Position numbers and translations under genes: made by a program
Assembly: GCF_001426685.1 (NCBI RefSeq)
Contig: NZ_LMFB01000044.1
Span: 227-64,226, forward strand
DNA: 64,000 bases
Direction of reading: 5' to 3'
Source: Rhizobium sp. Root483D2
GTDB lineage: Bacteria > Pseudomonadota > Alphaproteobacteria > Rhizobiales > Rhizobiaceae
Part shown: positions 34,652 to 44,944 of the stretch, piece by piece
Numbering within the stretch: the first letter of the stretch is position 1
Layout of the letters: each line of letters opens with the position of its first letter
Notes under the pieces: generated by a model
Database searches by the model: none
What the model saw: the letters and a program-made list of their open reading frames with translations, nothing else
Told to the model about the DNA's origin: nothing

Positions 34652-35593
34652 ATGGATTTCTTTCCGCATCGCCACCTGCTCGGCATCAAGGGCCTGAACG
34701 AACAGGACATCACGCTCCTGCTCGACCGGGCCGATGAAGCCGTCAAGATTTCCCGCCAGAGAGAAAAGAAGACCTCGACGCTGCGCGGCCTGACGCAGAT
34801 CAACCTGTTCTTCGAAGCCTCGACCCGGACGCAATCTTCCTTCGAACTCGCCGGCAAGCGGCTTGGTGCCGATGTGATGAACATGTCGGTCAGCAATTCC
34901 TCCGTGAAGAAGGGCGAAACGCTGATCGACACGGCGATGACGCTGAACGCGATGCACCCGGATGTGCTGGTCGTTCGCCACTCGTCCGCCGGTGCCGCAG
35001 CGCTCCTTGCTCAGAAAGTGTCCTGCTCCGTCGTCAATGCCGGCGACGGTCAGCACGAACACCCGACACAGGCGCTGCTCGATGCGCTCACCATCCGCCG
35101 CGCCAAGGGCAAGCTGTCGCGCATCATCGTCGCGATCTGCGGCGACGTTCTGCATTCGCGTGTCGCCCGCTCCAATATCCTGCTCCTCAACCAGATGGGC
35201 GCCCGCGTCCGGGTGGTCGCGCCGGCAACGCTTCTCCCCTCCGGCATCGCCGATATGGGTGCCGAGGTCTATCACTCGATGGAGGAAGGCCTGAAAGACG
35301 CCGACGTGGTGATGATGCTGCGCCTGCAGCGCGAGCGCATGGCCGGGTCCTTCGTGCCCTCGGTGCGCGAATATTTCCGCTATTACGGGCTGGATGCCGA
35401 AAAACTGAAAGCGGCCAAGGACGACGCGCTCGTCATGCATCCTGGTCCGATGAACCGGGGCGTCGAGATTGCCTCTGAGATCGCCGACGGTCCGCAGAGC
35501 GTGATTGAGCAGCAGGTCGAAATGGGGGTTGCCGTGCGCATGGCGGTGATGGAAACGCTTCTTCTTTCCCAGAATCAGGGGCTGCGCACATGA
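34652..35593 (+). CDS. pyrB: aspartate carbamoyltransferase catalytic subunit
   Basis: Condenses carbamoyl phosphate and aspartate in pyrimidine biosynthesis. From ATG 34652 it is 313 residues. Motifs are [20 protein letters not shown] (carbamoyl phosphate site, near 55), [29 protein letters not shown] (near 140) and [12 protein letters not shown] (near 268). It overlaps the following gene by four bases (ATGA), so the products are coupled. No pyrI-like regulatory subunit follows; instead comes a dihydroorotase homologue, the arrangement found in the class A ATCase holoenzymes of other bacteria. Confidence 0.96.
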   Translation: MDFFPHRHLLGIKGLNEQDITLLLDRADEAVKISRQREKKTSTLRGLTQINLFFEASTRTQSSFELAGKRLGADVMNMSVSNSSVKKGETLIDTAMTLNAMHPDVLVVRHSSAGAAALLAQKVSCSVVNAGDGQHEHPTQALLDALTIRRAKGKLSRIIVAICGDVLHSRVARSNILLLNQMGARVRVVAPATLLPSGIADMGAEVYHSMEEGLKDADVVMMLRLQRERMAGSFVPSVREYFRYYGLDAEKLKAAKDDALVMHPGPMNRGVEIASEIADGPQSVIEQQVEMGVAVRMAVMETLLLSQNQGLRT

Positions 35594-36873
35594 GCAACCT
35601 CGTCCTGAAGAACCTGCGCATCATCGACCCCTCGCGCAATCTCGATGAAACCGGCGACATCATGGTCGAAAACGGCCGGATCGTTGCTGCCGGACAGTCT
35701 GCCGGGACCCAGGTTCCGGAAGGCGCCGAGGTCAAGGATTGCACCGGCCTGATTGCCGTGCCCGGCCTGGTCGATGCCCGCGTCTTCGTCGGCGAGCCCG
35801 GCGGCGAATACCGCGAAACCATCGAATCCGCATCACGCGCGGCCGCCGCCGGCGGCGTCACCTCGATCATCACCATGCCGGATACCGACCCGGTCATCGA
35901 CGATATCGCGCTGGTGCAGTTCGTGCAGAAGACGGCGCGCGACAAGGCGCTGATCAACGTGTATCCGGCAGCCGCGCTGACCAAGCATCTCGATGGCGAG
36001 GAAATGACCGAGTTCGGCCTGTTGCGCGAGGCAGGCGCGGTCTGCTTCACCAATGGCCGCCGCCCAGTGCACGACACGCTCGTCCTTCGCCGCGCCATGA
36101 CCTATGCGCGCGAATTCGGGGCTGTGATCTCGCTGGAAACCCGTGACAAATATCTGGGTGCCGAAGGCGTCATGAACGAGGGGCTGCTCGCCAGCTGGCT
36201 CGGCCTTTCCGGCGTTCCGCGCGAGGCCGAGATTATCCCGCTCGAGCGCGACCTGCGCATCGCCGGGCTGACCAAGGGTGCCTATCACGCCGCAAAGATC
36301 TCCCTGCCCGAATCGGCCGAGGCCATTGCGACGGCCCGCAAGCGCGGCGCCAACGTCACCTGCGGTATCTCGATCAACCATCTGACGCTGAACGAAAACG
36401 ATATCGGCGAATACCGCACCTTCTTCAAGCTGTCGCCACCGCTGCGCGGCGAGGACGATCGTGTGGCGATGGTGGAAGCTCTGGCCAACGGCACCATCGA
36501 TATCATCGTCTCCTCGCACGATCCGCAGGACGTCGATACCAAGCGCCTGCCCTTTGCCGATGCCGCCGATGGCGCGATCGGGCTGGAGACCATGCTGGCA
36601 GCGGCTTTGCGCCTCTATCACAGCGGCAACGTTCCTTTGATGCGCCTGATCGATGCCATGTCGACGCGGCCGGCGCAGATTTTCGGGCTGGATGCCGGCA
36701 CGCTGAAGCCCGGCGCCAAGGCCGACATCACCCTGATCGATCTGGAAGAGCCCTGGCTGTTCGGCAAGGATGCGATCGTGTCGCGCTCAAAAAACACACC
36801 TTTCGAAAATGCCCGCTTTACCGGCCGGGCCGTTCAAACCTATGTTGCGGGAAAACTGGTTCATTCACTCTGA
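35590..36873 (+). CDS. pyrC: dihydroorotase-like protein lacking the metal ligands (PyrC')
   Basis: The 427-residue amidohydrolase-fold protein is clearly homologous to type I dihydroorotase but its active site is gone. Where the active enzyme has D-x-H-x-H before the conserved R-E-P-G it reads [17 protein letters not shown]; the later His-A-E-D block reads [13 protein letters not shown]; the His-x-S block reads [11 protein letters not shown]; the D-H-A-P block reads [10 protein letters not shown]. Pseudo-dihydroorotases of this kind (PyrC' or PyrX) are known as non-catalytic partners that assemble with PyrB. The coupling to pyrB fits. The true dihydroorotase must be encoded elsewhere, outside this window. 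Confidence 0.9.
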   Translation: MSNLVLKNLRIIDPSRNLDETGDIMVENGRIVAAGQSAGTQVPEGAEVKDCTGLIAVPGLVDARVFVGEPGGEYRETIESASRAAAAGGVTSIITMPDTDPVIDDIALVQFVQKTARDKALINVYPAAALTKHLDGEEMTEFGLLREAGAVCFTNGRRPVHDTLVLRRAMTYAREFGAVISLETRDKYLGAEGVMNEGLLASWLGLSGVPREAEIIPLERDLRIAGLTKGAYHAAKISLPESAEAIATARKRGANVTCGISINHLTLNENDIGEYRTFFKLSPPLRGEDDRVAMVEALANGTIDIIVSSHDPQDVDTKRLPFADAADGAIGLETMLAAALRLYHSGNVPLMRLIDAMSTRPAQIFGLDAGTLKPGAKADITLIDLEEPWLFGKDAIVSRSKNTPFENARFTGRAVQTYVAGKLVHSL

Positions 36874-36888
36874 TTGAGCGACGCGCTG

Positions 36889-36999
36889 CCCCTCATCCGC
36901 CCTCTCGGGCACCGTCTCCCCGCAAGCAGGGAGACGGGATGTGCGGCAACCTCTGTCGTCCCCTCGCCCCGTTTACGGGGAGAGGGCCAGGGTGAGGGG
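36889..36999. repeat. Rhizobium-type intergenic mosaic element, copy 2
   Basis: This 111-base element has the same plan as 20861-20974: CCCCTCATCCGCCCT at one end, AGGGTGAGGGG at the other, internal hairpins (CCGTCTCCCCG with CAGGGAGACGG; CCCCTCGCCCCG with CGGGGAGAGGG). It separates pyrC' (stop at 36873) from plsY (GTG at 37036) and would be transcribed as a folded spacer if the genes share an mRNA. Confidence 0.88.
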
Positions 37000-37035
37000 C
37001 AAACGTCCACTGGGGACGAAATGGGGAGGCGATCG

Positions 37036-37650
37036 GTGGCTGACATATTTTCCTGGCAACTCGGGCTGGCGCTAACAGCCGGGGCTGTAATCTTCGGCTA
37101 TCTGCTCGGCTCGATCCCCTTCGGCCTCATCCTCACCCGCATGGCCGGGCTCGGCGATGTCCGCAAGATCGGTTCCGGCAATATCGGCGCGACCAATGTG
37201 CTGCGCACCGGCAACAAGAAACTTGCCGCAGCCACGCTGCTGCTGGATGCCCTGAAGGGAACTGCCGCTGCGGCCATTGCCTCACGCTGGGGGATCGAGG
37301 CGGGGATTGCCGCCGGTTTCGCTGCCTTCATCGGTCATCTCTATCCCGTCTGGCTGGGTTTCAAGGGTGGCAAGGGCATTGCGACCTATATCGGCGTGCT
37401 GCTTGGTCTGGCGCCAGTCATGGTTCTTTTGTTTGCGGCCATCTGGCTGGCGATGGCGAAAATCACCCGTTACTCTTCGTTGTCTGCGCTGGTTGCAACA
37501 TTGATCGTTCCGGTTGTATTGTTGGCAACGGGCTATGGAAAGATCGGTTTGCTGTTCGTGGTGATGAGCGTCATCACCTGGATCAAGCACCGGGCGAATA
37601 TCCAGCGGCTTCTGGCGGGGACCGAAAGCCGGATCGGGCAAAAGGGATAG
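37036..37650 (+). CDS. plsY: glycerol-3-phosphate acyltransferase PlsY
   Basis: Integral membrane acyltransferase that makes lysophosphatidic acid from acyl-phosphate and glycerol-3-phosphate. The chosen GTG at 37036 has GGGGAGG at six bases; it gives 204 residues with about five helices. Motifs are [24 protein letters not shown] and the [13 protein letters not shown] loop, the three PlsY signatures. The longer frame upstream would translate the mosaic element and is not credible. The next gene, dprA, starts seven bases after the stop. Confidence 0.95.
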   Translation: MADIFSWQLGLALTAGAVIFGYLLGSIPFGLILTRMAGLGDVRKIGSGNIGATNVLRTGNKKLAAATLLLDALKGTAAAAIASRWGIEAGIAAGFAAFIGHLYPVWLGFKGGKGIATYIGVLLGLAPVMVLLFAAIWLAMAKITRYSSLSALVATLIVPVVLLATGYGKIGLLFVVMSVITWIKHRANIQRLLAGTESRIGQKG

Positions 37651-37657
37651 GACAAGA

Positions 37658-38809
37658 ATGTCGGATGGCAGCGCAGGACGAAACGGAATTGCGCTGACGG
37701 AACGACAAAGAATTGCCTGGTTGAGGCTGATCCGCAGCGACAATGTCGGTCCTGCCACCTTTCGCGATCTCATCAACCATTTCGGCTCTGCGGAAACCGC
37801 GCTCGAAATGCTGCCCGAACTGTCGCGCCGCGGCGGTTCCACCCGCGCCATCCGGGTGGCTTCCATTGCCGAGGCGGAAAAGGAGCTCTCTGCGGCCCAT
37901 CGCTTCGGCGCCCGCTTCATCGGCATCGGCGAACCGGATTATCCTCCGGCGCTGCGCCAGATCGACGGTGCTCCGCCGCTTCTGGCCGTGAAAGGCAACG
38001 CAGCCACCGGCACCCTCCCTTCGCTTGGCATTGTCGGCTCGCGCAATGCCTCGATCAGCGGCACGAAATTTGCGGCGATGATTGCGCGCGATGTCGGGCG
38101 CGCCGGATATTCGATCATATCGGGGCTTGCGCGCGGCATCGATACGGCAGCACACCGGGCGAGCCTGGAAACGGGAACGATCGCAGCCCTGGCCGGTGGT
38201 CTGGATCAGCCCTACCCGCCCGAAAATATCGGCCTTCTCGACGAGATCACGCGTGGGAATGGCCTCGCCATCAGCGAAATGCCATTCGGCTGGGAACCGC
38301 GCGCCCGTGATTTCCCGCGTCGCAACCGGCTGATTGCCGGTGTCAGCCTCGGGCTTGCCGTGGTCGAGGCGGCAGCCCGCTCTGGATCGCTGATCACCGC
38401 GCGCTATGCCGCCGACTTCGGACGGCTGGTCTTTGCCGTGCCGGGATCGCCGCTCGATCCCCGGTGCCAGGGCACCAACGGTCTGTTGAAGGATGGCGCG
38501 ACCGTGACGACGGAGGCGCAGGATATCCTGCAGGCGCTCGCCCCTCTCAGCCGCATCGACCTCTTCACGCCGCCGCAGGCGGAGGAACCGGGCGAGCATG
38601 ATGGCGGGCCGATGGCACCGCCGCCGGATGCCAACGATCGCATGCGGATCACCAATGCGCTCGGGCCAACGCCGGTCGAGATCGACGACATCATCCGCCA
38701 TACGGGGCTTGCGGCGTCCGCCGTCTATCTTGTCCTTCTAGAACTGGATCTTGCCGGACGGCTTCACCGGCATCCCGGCGGCCTTGTTTCTCTCAGCATT
38801 GGAGATTGA
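37658..38809 (+). CDS. dprA: DNA-processing protein DprA
   Basis: The 383-residue product has an N-terminal SAM-like helical part (residues about 1-70: [20 protein letters not shown]) and a Rossmann-fold DNA-binding core with [17 protein letters not shown] and [20 protein letters not shown], plus [22 protein letters not shown]-terminal winged-helix domain ends near [14 protein letters not shown]. DprA loads RecA on incoming single-stranded DNA in transformation. It follows plsY closely in a conserved rhizobial order with topA downstream. Its 3' end overlaps a convergent small gene by 72 bases. Confidence 0.93.
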   Translation: MSDGSAGRNGIALTERQRIAWLRLIRSDNVGPATFRDLINHFGSAETALEMLPELSRRGGSTRAIRVASIAEAEKELSAAHRFGARFIGIGEPDYPPALRQIDGAPPLLAVKGNAATGTLPSLGIVGSRNASISGTKFAAMIARDVGRAGYSIISGLARGIDTAAHRASLETGTIAALAGGLDQPYPPENIGLLDEITRGNGLAISEMPFGWEPRARDFPRRNRLIAGVSLGLAVVEAAARSGSLITARYAADFGRLVFAVPGSPLDPRCQGTNGLLKDGATVTTEAQDILQALAPLSRIDLFTPPQAEEPGEHDGGPMAPPPDANDRMRITNALGPTPVEIDDIIRHTGLAASAVYLVLLELDLAGRLHRHPGGLVSLSIGD

Positions 38810-38995
38810 CAATGGGCGCTTGCCTGACAGGATGTCGCCAGCCTCGACATAGGCCATTTCGATCAGGTAGCACAGCATATCCGCACTCTCGCTAGCGGCG
38901 ACACCACGCAACTCTCCAAGCATGTGCCGGATATAGGCGATCTTTTCACGGGCCTGCGCTTCTGTCTTGGCGGTCCCGGTTGAACTTGGAATCAT
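38738..38995 (-). CDS. small conserved-looking protein overlapping dprA, function unknown
   Basis: The 85-residue predicted cytoplasmic protein is mostly helical: [40 protein letters not shown]. The ATG has a strong Shine-Dalgarno sequence (AAGGAGAATAG) at proper spacing, which supports expression despite the antisense overlap with the dprA 3' end. No family was recognised with confidence. Coupled promoters in the 361-base gap to topA would drive it. Confidence 0.7.
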   Translation of the reverse strand: MIPSSTGTAKTEAQAREKIAYIRHMLGELRGVAASESADMLCYLIEMAYVEAGDILSGKRPLSISNAERNKAAGMPVKPSGKIQF

Positions 38996-39356
38996 CTATT
39001 CTCCTTGTGGTGCATTCAGAACCCGCCTTTTGACATGCAAGCATTGGCCGAGCGGAACACCATGCAACACCCTCCCCGTTGTGTTGGCCGCCACCTTCGG
39101 ATAAGGCCCCACAAGCATCGCTTTCTGCCGATGCCCCGAGAGATGCAAACTACACGTCAATGACTCTATAGCATTTATCTTTAATTGCAATATGCGTGCA
39201 ATCGCTCATAGGTTGCATCTCGTTGTGACCGCTTATTTTGGGTGCAGCACTTGACCGCAGACGAATCCCTGTCCATGTCGGGGCATCGATATTTCCCATT
39301 GTGCCGCCTCTTTCCGGCCTGGCACAGCTTTGAACGGTTGCTTTGAGAATATGACC
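38996..39356. other. divergent intergenic region before topA
   Basis: 361 bases between the 85-residue gene and topA. An open minus-strand frame at 38996-39190 has no ribosome binding site and no recognisable product. The region is less GC-rich around 39170-39210, consistent with promoters for both directions, but no clear -35/-10 pair was assigned. Confidence 0.4.
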
Positions 39357-42059
39357 ATGAATGTCGTCGTCGTGGAATCGCCTTCAAAGGCGAAGACCAT
39401 CAACAAGTATCTGGGGCCCGGCTACAAGGTGCTCGCATCCTTCGGTCACGTCCGTGATTTGCCGGCCAAGGATGGCTCGGTGCTGCCGGATGACGACTTC
39501 GCCATGCTGTGGGAAGTGGATACCAAATCCGCCAAACACATGAAGGATATTGCCGACGCCCTGAAATCCGCCGACCGCCTCATTCTGGCAACCGACCCGG
39601 ATCGCGAGGGAGAAGCAATTTCCTGGCACGTGCTGGATCTCTTGCGCAAGAAGAAGCTGATCGGCGACAAGCCGGTGAGCCGCGTCGTCTTCAACGCCAT
39701 CACCAAGAAGGCCGTGCTCGATGCGATGGCCAATCCGCGTGATATCGATATCCCGCTGGTGGATGCCTATCTGGCACGCCGGGCGCTCGATTATCTCGTC
39801 GGCTTCAACCTGTCGCCGGTCCTGTGGCGCAAGTTGCCCGGCGCCCGCTCGGCCGGCCGCGTGCAATCGGTGACGCTGCGTCTCGTCTGCGACCGGGAAG
39901 CCGAAATCGAACGGTTCATCTCGGAAGAATACTGGAACCTTTCGGCGCTCCTGAAGACGCCGCGTGGCGACGAGTTCGAGGCCCGGCTGGTTTCGGCCGG
40001 CGGCAGCCGCCTGCCGCCGCGCGGCGTGACCAATGGCGAGGACGCCGGCAAGCTGAAGACTTTGCTGGACGGCGCTGCCTATACGGTGGAAAGCATCGAA
40101 GCCAAGCCGGTCAAACGCAATCCGTCGCCGCCGTTCACCACTTCGACTCTGCAACAGGCTGCCTCCTCCAAGCTCGGCTTCTCCGCATCGCGCACAATGC
40201 AGGTCGCCCAGAGGCTTTACGAAGGTATCGATATCGGCGGCGAGACGGTTGGTCTCATCACCTATATGCGTACCGACGGCGTGCAGATGGCGGCAGAAGC
40301 GATCGAGGCGGCGCGCAGCGCCATCGGCGATCAGTTCGGCAGCCGCTACGTGCCGGACAAGGCGCGTCTCTATTCGACCAAGGCCAAGAACGCCCAGGAA
40401 GCGCACGAGGCGATCCGCCCGACCGACTTCACCCGCATTCCCGACCATGTGCGCAAGTTTCTCGATGCCGACCAGCTGCGTCTCTACGACCTGATCTGGA
40501 AGCGCGGCATTGCCAGCCAGATGGCGTCGGCTGAAATCGAGCGGACCACCGCCGAGATCACCGCCGACAACAAGGGCGAGAAAGCTGGCCTGCGCGCCGT
40601 CGGCTCGGTCATCCGGTTCGACGGTTTCATCGCCGCCTATACCGACCAGAAGGAAGATGGCGAGCAAAGCGACGACGGCGACGAGGATGGCCGCCTGCCG
40701 CAGATCAATGCCCGCGAAAACCTCGCCAAGCAGAAGATCAACTCGACCCAGCACTTCACCGAGCCGCCGCCGCGCTATTCGGAAGCATCGCTGATCAAGA
40801 AGATGGAAGAGCTCGGCATCGGCCGCCCGTCCACTTATGCGGCGACGGTAACGACGCTGCTCGACCGCGAATATATCACCAACGACAAGCGCAAGCTGGT
40901 GCCCGAGGCCAAGGGCCGGTTGGTCACGGCGTTTCTTGAAAGCTTTTTCGCGCGTTATGTCGAATATGATTTCACGGCGTCGCTGGAAGAAAAGCTCGAC
41001 CAGATTTCCGCTGGCGAACTGAACTGGAAAGACGTTCTTCGCGATTTCTGGAGGGACTTCTTCGCCCAGATCGAAGACACCAAGGAACTGCGCGTCACCA
41101 ACGTGCTCGACGCGCTGAACGAGGAACTGGCCCCGCTGGTCTTCCCCAAGCGCGAGGACGGCAGCGATCCGCGCATCTGCCAGGTCTGCGGCACTGGCAA
41201 GCTGTCGCTGAAGCTCGGCAAATACGGCGCCTTCGTCGGCTGCTCGAACTATCCGGAATGCAACTTCACCCGCCAGCTTTCATCCGACAGCAATGGCGGC
41301 GACGAGGCATCGGTCTCCAGCGAGCCGCTGGCTCTGGGCAAGGACCCGCATACAAGCGAGGAAATCACCCTGCGCTCCGGCCGTTTCGGACCCTATGTCC
41401 AGCGCGGCGACGGCAAGGAAGCCAAGCGCTCGAGCCTGCCCAAGGGCTGGACACCGGCGAGCATCGATCACGAAAAGGCACTGGCGCTTCTGTCGCTGCC
41501 GCGCGATATCGGCGCGCATCCCGAAAGTGGCAAGATGATCTCGTCGGGCCTTGGCCGCTACGGGCCGTTCATCCTGCATGACGGCAAATATGCCAATGTC
41601 GAGAGCATCGAGGATGTGTTTTCCATCGGGCTTAACCGTGCGGTCTCGGTTCTTGCCGACAAGCAGGCCAAGGGTCCCGGCGGACGCGGCGCCTCTGCCG
41701 CTCCGCTGAAGGAAGTCGGCGATCATCCCGATGGCGGACCGATTACGGTCAAGGACGGCAAATACGGTCCCTACGTCAATTGGGGCAAGGTCAATGCGAC
41801 CCTGCCGAAGGGCAAGGATCCGGTCTCGGTGACGATGGAAGACGCGTTGCTCCTGATCGCAGAACGCATCGCCAAGGGCGGCATCAAGCCGGCCAAGAGC
41901 AAGGCAACCAAGGCCGCTAAGTCAAAGGCTGCCGCCAAGACCGGTGCGGCCACGGCAAAGTCTGCCAAGCCGAAGACGGCTGCGGCCAAACCGAAAGCCG
42001 CAGCAAAGCCAAAGGCAGCGGCAAAGCCGAAGACGGCTGCAAAAGCGAAGAAAGACTGA
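39357..42059 (+). CDS. topA: DNA topoisomerase I
   Basis: Type IA topoisomerase that relaxes negative supercoils. From ATG 39357 it is 900 residues. The TOPRIM domain starts VVVVESPSKAKTINKYLG with DPDREGEAISWH near 80; the active tyrosine is in GLITYMRTDGVQM near residue 303. A single four-cysteine zinc finger (CQVCGTGKLSLKLGKYGAFV then CSNYPEC) is followed by three TopoI C-terminal repeats (GRFGPYVQ, GRYGPFIL, GKYGPYVN). The tail is lysine/alanine/proline-rich (KPKAAAKPKAAAKPKTA), a nonspecific DNA-binding feature of alphaproteobacterial enzymes. A start six bases upstream (MTM) is possible. Confidence 0.96.
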   Translation: MNVVVVESPSKAKTINKYLGPGYKVLASFGHVRDLPAKDGSVLPDDDFAMLWEVDTKSAKHMKDIADALKSADRLILATDPDREGEAISWHVLDLLRKKKLIGDKPVSRVVFNAITKKAVLDAMANPRDIDIPLVDAYLARRALDYLVGFNLSPVLWRKLPGARSAGRVQSVTLRLVCDREAEIERFISEEYWNLSALLKTPRGDEFEARLVSAGGSRLPPRGVTNGEDAGKLKTLLDGAAYTVESIEAKPVKRNPSPPFTTSTLQQAASSKLGFSASRTMQVAQRLYEGIDIGGETVGLITYMRTDGVQMAAEAIEAARSAIGDQFGSRYVPDKARLYSTKAKNAQEAHEAIRPTDFTRIPDHVRKFLDADQLRLYDLIWKRGIASQMASAEIERTTAEITADNKGEKAGLRAVGSVIRFDGFIAAYTDQKEDGEQSDDGDEDGRLPQINARENLAKQKINSTQHFTEPPPRYSEASLIKKMEELGIGRPSTYAATVTTLLDREYITNDKRKLVPEAKGRLVTAFLESFFARYVEYDFTASLEEKLDQISAGELNWKDVLRDFWRDFFAQIEDTKELRVTNVLDALNEELAPLVFPKREDGSDPRICQVCGTGKLSLKLGKYGAFVGCSNYPECNFTRQLSSDSNGGDEASVSSEPLALGKDPHTSEEITLRSGRFGPYVQRGDGKEAKRSSLPKGWTPASIDHEKALALLSLPRDIGAHPESGKMISSGLGRYGPFILHDGKYANVESIEDVFSIGLNRAVSVLADKQAKGPGGRGASAAPLKEVGDHPDGGPITVKDGKYGPYVNWGKVNATLPKGKDPVSVTMEDALLLIAERIAKGGIKPAKSKATKAAKSKAAAKTGAATAKSAKPKTAAAKPKAAAKPKAAAKPKTAAKAKKD

Positions 42060-42061
42060 CC

Positions 42062-44437
42062 GTGACCAAAGACCCGCGCGATCGTACCGAACGGCCCGGA
42101 AAACCCGCAGTCCGGATCGGACGCGCGGGCAAGAAGGTCATCATGCCCGCAGACGGCACCGTGATCATTCACGGTGCCGTGCCGCCGCGCGACGTGCTGA
42201 TGCGCTTCATCTCGGAAAACCCGGACAAGGCCTCCAAACGCGAGATCTACAAGGCTTTCGGTTTGAAGGGGGACACCCGCATCGAGCTGAAAGCGCTGTT
42301 GCGCGAGATGGAACAGGATGGGCTTCTGGAAAAGAAGCGCAATTCGCTGGTGCGTCCGGGCGCCCTGCCCCCCGTCACCGTTCTCGACATCACCACCCGC
42401 GACAAGGATGGCGAACTGATCGGCCGTCCCGCCGAATGGCCGGAGGATGCCGGCGTGGCACCGGCCGTTTCCATCCGCCAGTCGAGCATCGGCCAGTCCA
42501 AGGGCAAGATGCCCGTTGGCGGCATCGGCGACCGGGTGCTCGCCAAAATTTTCCCCGCAAAGGATCGCGGCGGCCCGGCCTATACGGCGCGGATCATCAA
42601 GGTGCTCGACCGCAAGCGCAATAACAACGCAGCTTTGGGCGTCTTCCGGGAAATGCCGGGCGGCGGCGGCCGGATCATGCCGATCGAGAAACGCGGCGAA
42701 GAAATGCAGGTCGAGGCCGAGCATCAGGGACCCGCCAAGGACGGCGATCTGGTCGAGGTGGAAATCGTGCGGTCCGGCCGCTTCGGTCTGCCGCGCGCCG
42801 CCGTCAAGACCGTGATCGGTTCGGTCGCCACCGAAAAGGCGATCTCGATGATCGCCATCCATGCGCATGGCATTCCCTATATCTTTCCAGAGGGCGTCAT
42901 CAAGGAAGCCGATGCCGCCGGTCCCGCCACCATGTCGCATCGCGAGGACTGGCGTGCGCTGCCACTGATCACCATCGATCCCGCCGACGCCAAGGATCAT
43001 GACGACGCTGTTCATGCCGAGCCCGATCCGTCTCCCGACAATGAAGGCGGCGTCATCGTCACCGTGGCGATCGCCGATGTCTCCTGGTATGTGCGGCCGA
43101 AATCGGCGCTGGATCATGAGGCGGCCAAGCGCGGCAATTCCGTCTATTTCCCCGACCGCGTCGTGCCCATGCTGCCGGAGCGGATTTCCAACGAGCTGTG
43201 CTCGCTGAAAGAGGGTGTGGACCGGCCGGCTCTGGCCGTGCGCATGCGCTTTTCCAAGGAAGGCCGCAAGGCCGGCCACACCTTCCATCGCATCATGATG
43301 AAGAGTGCCGCCAAGCTCTCCTACAATCAGGCGCAGGCGGCGATCGACGGCAATCCGGATGATCAGACCGGACCGCTGCTCGAACCGATCCTGAAGCCGC
43401 TATGGGACGCCTATGCGATCCTGACGCGCGGCCGCGACCGGCGCCAGCCGCTCGAACTCAACATGCCCGAACGCAAGATCGTGCTGAAATCCGACGGCAC
43501 CGTTGACCGCGTCTTCGTGCCGGACCGCCTCGACGCCCACAAGCTGATCGAGGAAATGATGATCCAGGCCAATGTGGCGGCCGCCGAGACGCTGGAGATC
43601 AAGCGCCAGCCGCTGGTCTACCGCGTCCATGATGCGCCGTCGCTGGCCAAGCAGGAGACGCTGCGCGAGTTTCTGGCGACGCTCGACCTGTCGCTCGTCA
43701 AGGGTGGCAATCTCCGGTCCAACCATTTCAACGGCATCCTGTCGCAGGCGGTGGACAAGCCCTACGAGACGATGGTCAACGAGATGGTGCTGCGGTCGCA
43801 GAGCCAGGCGATCTACAGCCCGGAAAATATCGGCCATTTCGGCCTGAACCTGATGAAATACGCCCATTTCACCTCGCCAATCCGCCGTTATGCCGACCTG
43901 ATCGTGCATCGCGCGCTGGTGGGCACTCTGGGCTTGGGCGAAGGCGGCATCACGCCGGCCGAGGAAGCCACGCTCAACGATATCGCCGCCGAGATTTCCA
44001 CCTTCGAGCGCCGGGCGATGGCGGCCGAACGCGATACGGTCGACCGGCTGATTGCCCATCACCTCAGCGGCCGCGTCAACGAGGAATTCGATGGACGCAT
44101 ATCCGGTGTGACCAAGGCGGGACTATTTGTCACCCTTCCGGCCTATGGCGCCGACGGGTTCGTGCCTATATCTACGCTGGGACGCGATTATTTCATCTAT
44201 GACGAGGCCCATCAGGCCCTTTCCGGCGAAAAAACCGGACTTGGCTATCGTCTTGGCGATCAGATCCGCGTCAAACTGGTGGAAGCCGTGCCGCTTGCCG
44301 GCGCGCTCCGCTTCGAGATGATCAGCGAAGGACGCAAGATGCCGACGGCAACGCGCTCCTTCCACAAGTCCGGCCGCCGGGATCGCAGCGGCGCTCGCAA
44401 GATGCCGGGGACGCGACCACCGCGCGGCAAGCGATAG
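42062..44437 (+). CDS. rnr: ribonuclease R
   Basis: Processive 3'-5' exoribonuclease of the RNB family, able to degrade structured RNA. 791 residues from a GTG two bases after the topA stop. It has an N-terminal helix-turn-helix-like region (RFISENPDKASKREIYKAF), cold-shock domains, the RNB core with its catalytic aspartates in TIDPADAKDHDDAV near residue 305, and the SNHFNGILSQAV and FTSPIRRYADLIVHRAL blocks. A C-terminal S1 domain and basic tail follow. The topA-rnr adjacency suggests co-transcription. Confidence 0.95.
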   Translation: MTKDPRDRTERPGKPAVRIGRAGKKVIMPADGTVIIHGAVPPRDVLMRFISENPDKASKREIYKAFGLKGDTRIELKALLREMEQDGLLEKKRNSLVRPGALPPVTVLDITTRDKDGELIGRPAEWPEDAGVAPAVSIRQSSIGQSKGKMPVGGIGDRVLAKIFPAKDRGGPAYTARIIKVLDRKRNNNAALGVFREMPGGGGRIMPIEKRGEEMQVEAEHQGPAKDGDLVEVEIVRSGRFGLPRAAVKTVIGSVATEKAISMIAIHAHGIPYIFPEGVIKEADAAGPATMSHREDWRALPLITIDPADAKDHDDAVHAEPDPSPDNEGGVIVTVAIADVSWYVRPKSALDHEAAKRGNSVYFPDRVVPMLPERISNELCSLKEGVDRPALAVRMRFSKEGRKAGHTFHRIMMKSAAKLSYNQAQAAIDGNPDDQTGPLLEPILKPLWDAYAILTRGRDRRQPLELNMPERKIVLKSDGTVDRVFVPDRLDAHKLIEEMMIQANVAAAETLEIKRQPLVYRVHDAPSLAKQETLREFLATLDLSLVKGGNLRSNHFNGILSQAVDKPYETMVNEMVLRSQSQAIYSPENIGHFGLNLMKYAHFTSPIRRYADLIVHRALVGTLGLGEGGITPAEEATLNDIAAEISTFERRAMAAERDTVDRLIAHHLSGRVNEEFDGRISGVTKAGLFVTLPAYGADGFVPISTLGRDYFIYDEAHQALSGEKTGLGYRLGDQIRVKLVEAVPLAGALRFEMISEGRKMPTATRSFHKSGRRDRSGARKMPGTRPPRGKR

Positions 44438-44482
44438 AGGATGTGAGGCTCGGCCTTGCGTCCACAGATTGAGGATATGGAC

Positions 44483-44944
44483 ATGCAGGCAACTGGCAGC
44501 ACTCCGGACACCGTCCGCTTCGAGCAGACAGGCGAAAGCGAACGTCCGGTCGGACGGTCGATCAAGCGCGGACTCCTGAACAAATGCCCGGCCTGCGGCA
44601 GCGGCAAGCTGTTCGGCCGTTTCCTCAAGACGGTGCCTGCCTGCTCGGCCTGCGGCCAGCAGTTGGACCAGCATCGCGCCGACGACTTTCCGCCCTATAT
44701 CGTCGTCACCATCATGGGCCATATCGTTCTCGGCGGCTTCATGGCCACCGAAATGATCCTGCCTCTGTCGAACTGGGGGCACCTGGCGATCTGGGTGCCG
44801 ATCACCGTGATCGGCTCGCTCGCGTTGATGCAGCCGGTCAAGGGCGCCGTCGTCGGCCTGCAATGGGCCTTGAAGATGCATGGCTTTGGCGATCACGACG
44901 ACGAGCCGGCTGACGTTCTGCCGGCACCGGACCGGGCTGCGTGA
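44483..44944 (+). CDS. DUF983 zinc-ribbon membrane protein
   Basis: The 153-residue protein has a four-cysteine zinc ribbon (NKCPACGSGKLFGRFLKT then CSACGQQLDQHRADDFPPYI) before two transmembrane helices (IVVTIMGHIVLGGFMATEMI and AIWVPITVIGSLALMQPVKG). This is the DUF983 pattern; the function is unknown. The ATG at 44483 was preferred for its GAGGAT at eight bases. A TTG at 44456 with its own GAGG and an ATG at 44477 are alternatives. It overlaps the next start (GTGA). Confidence 0.88.
   Translation: MQATGSTPDTVRFEQTGESERPVGRSIKRGLLNKCPACGSGKLFGRFLKTVPACSACGQQLDQHRADDFPPYIVVTIMGHIVLGGFMATEMILPLSNWGHLAIWVPITVIGSLALMQPVKGAVVGLQWALKMHGFGDHDDEPADVLPAPDRAA

Noticed and set aside
38996-39190. 64-codon minus-strand frame just before the 85-residue gene
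   Set aside because: Its stop touches the next start codon but it lacks a ribosome binding site and any known fold; it is more likely leader.
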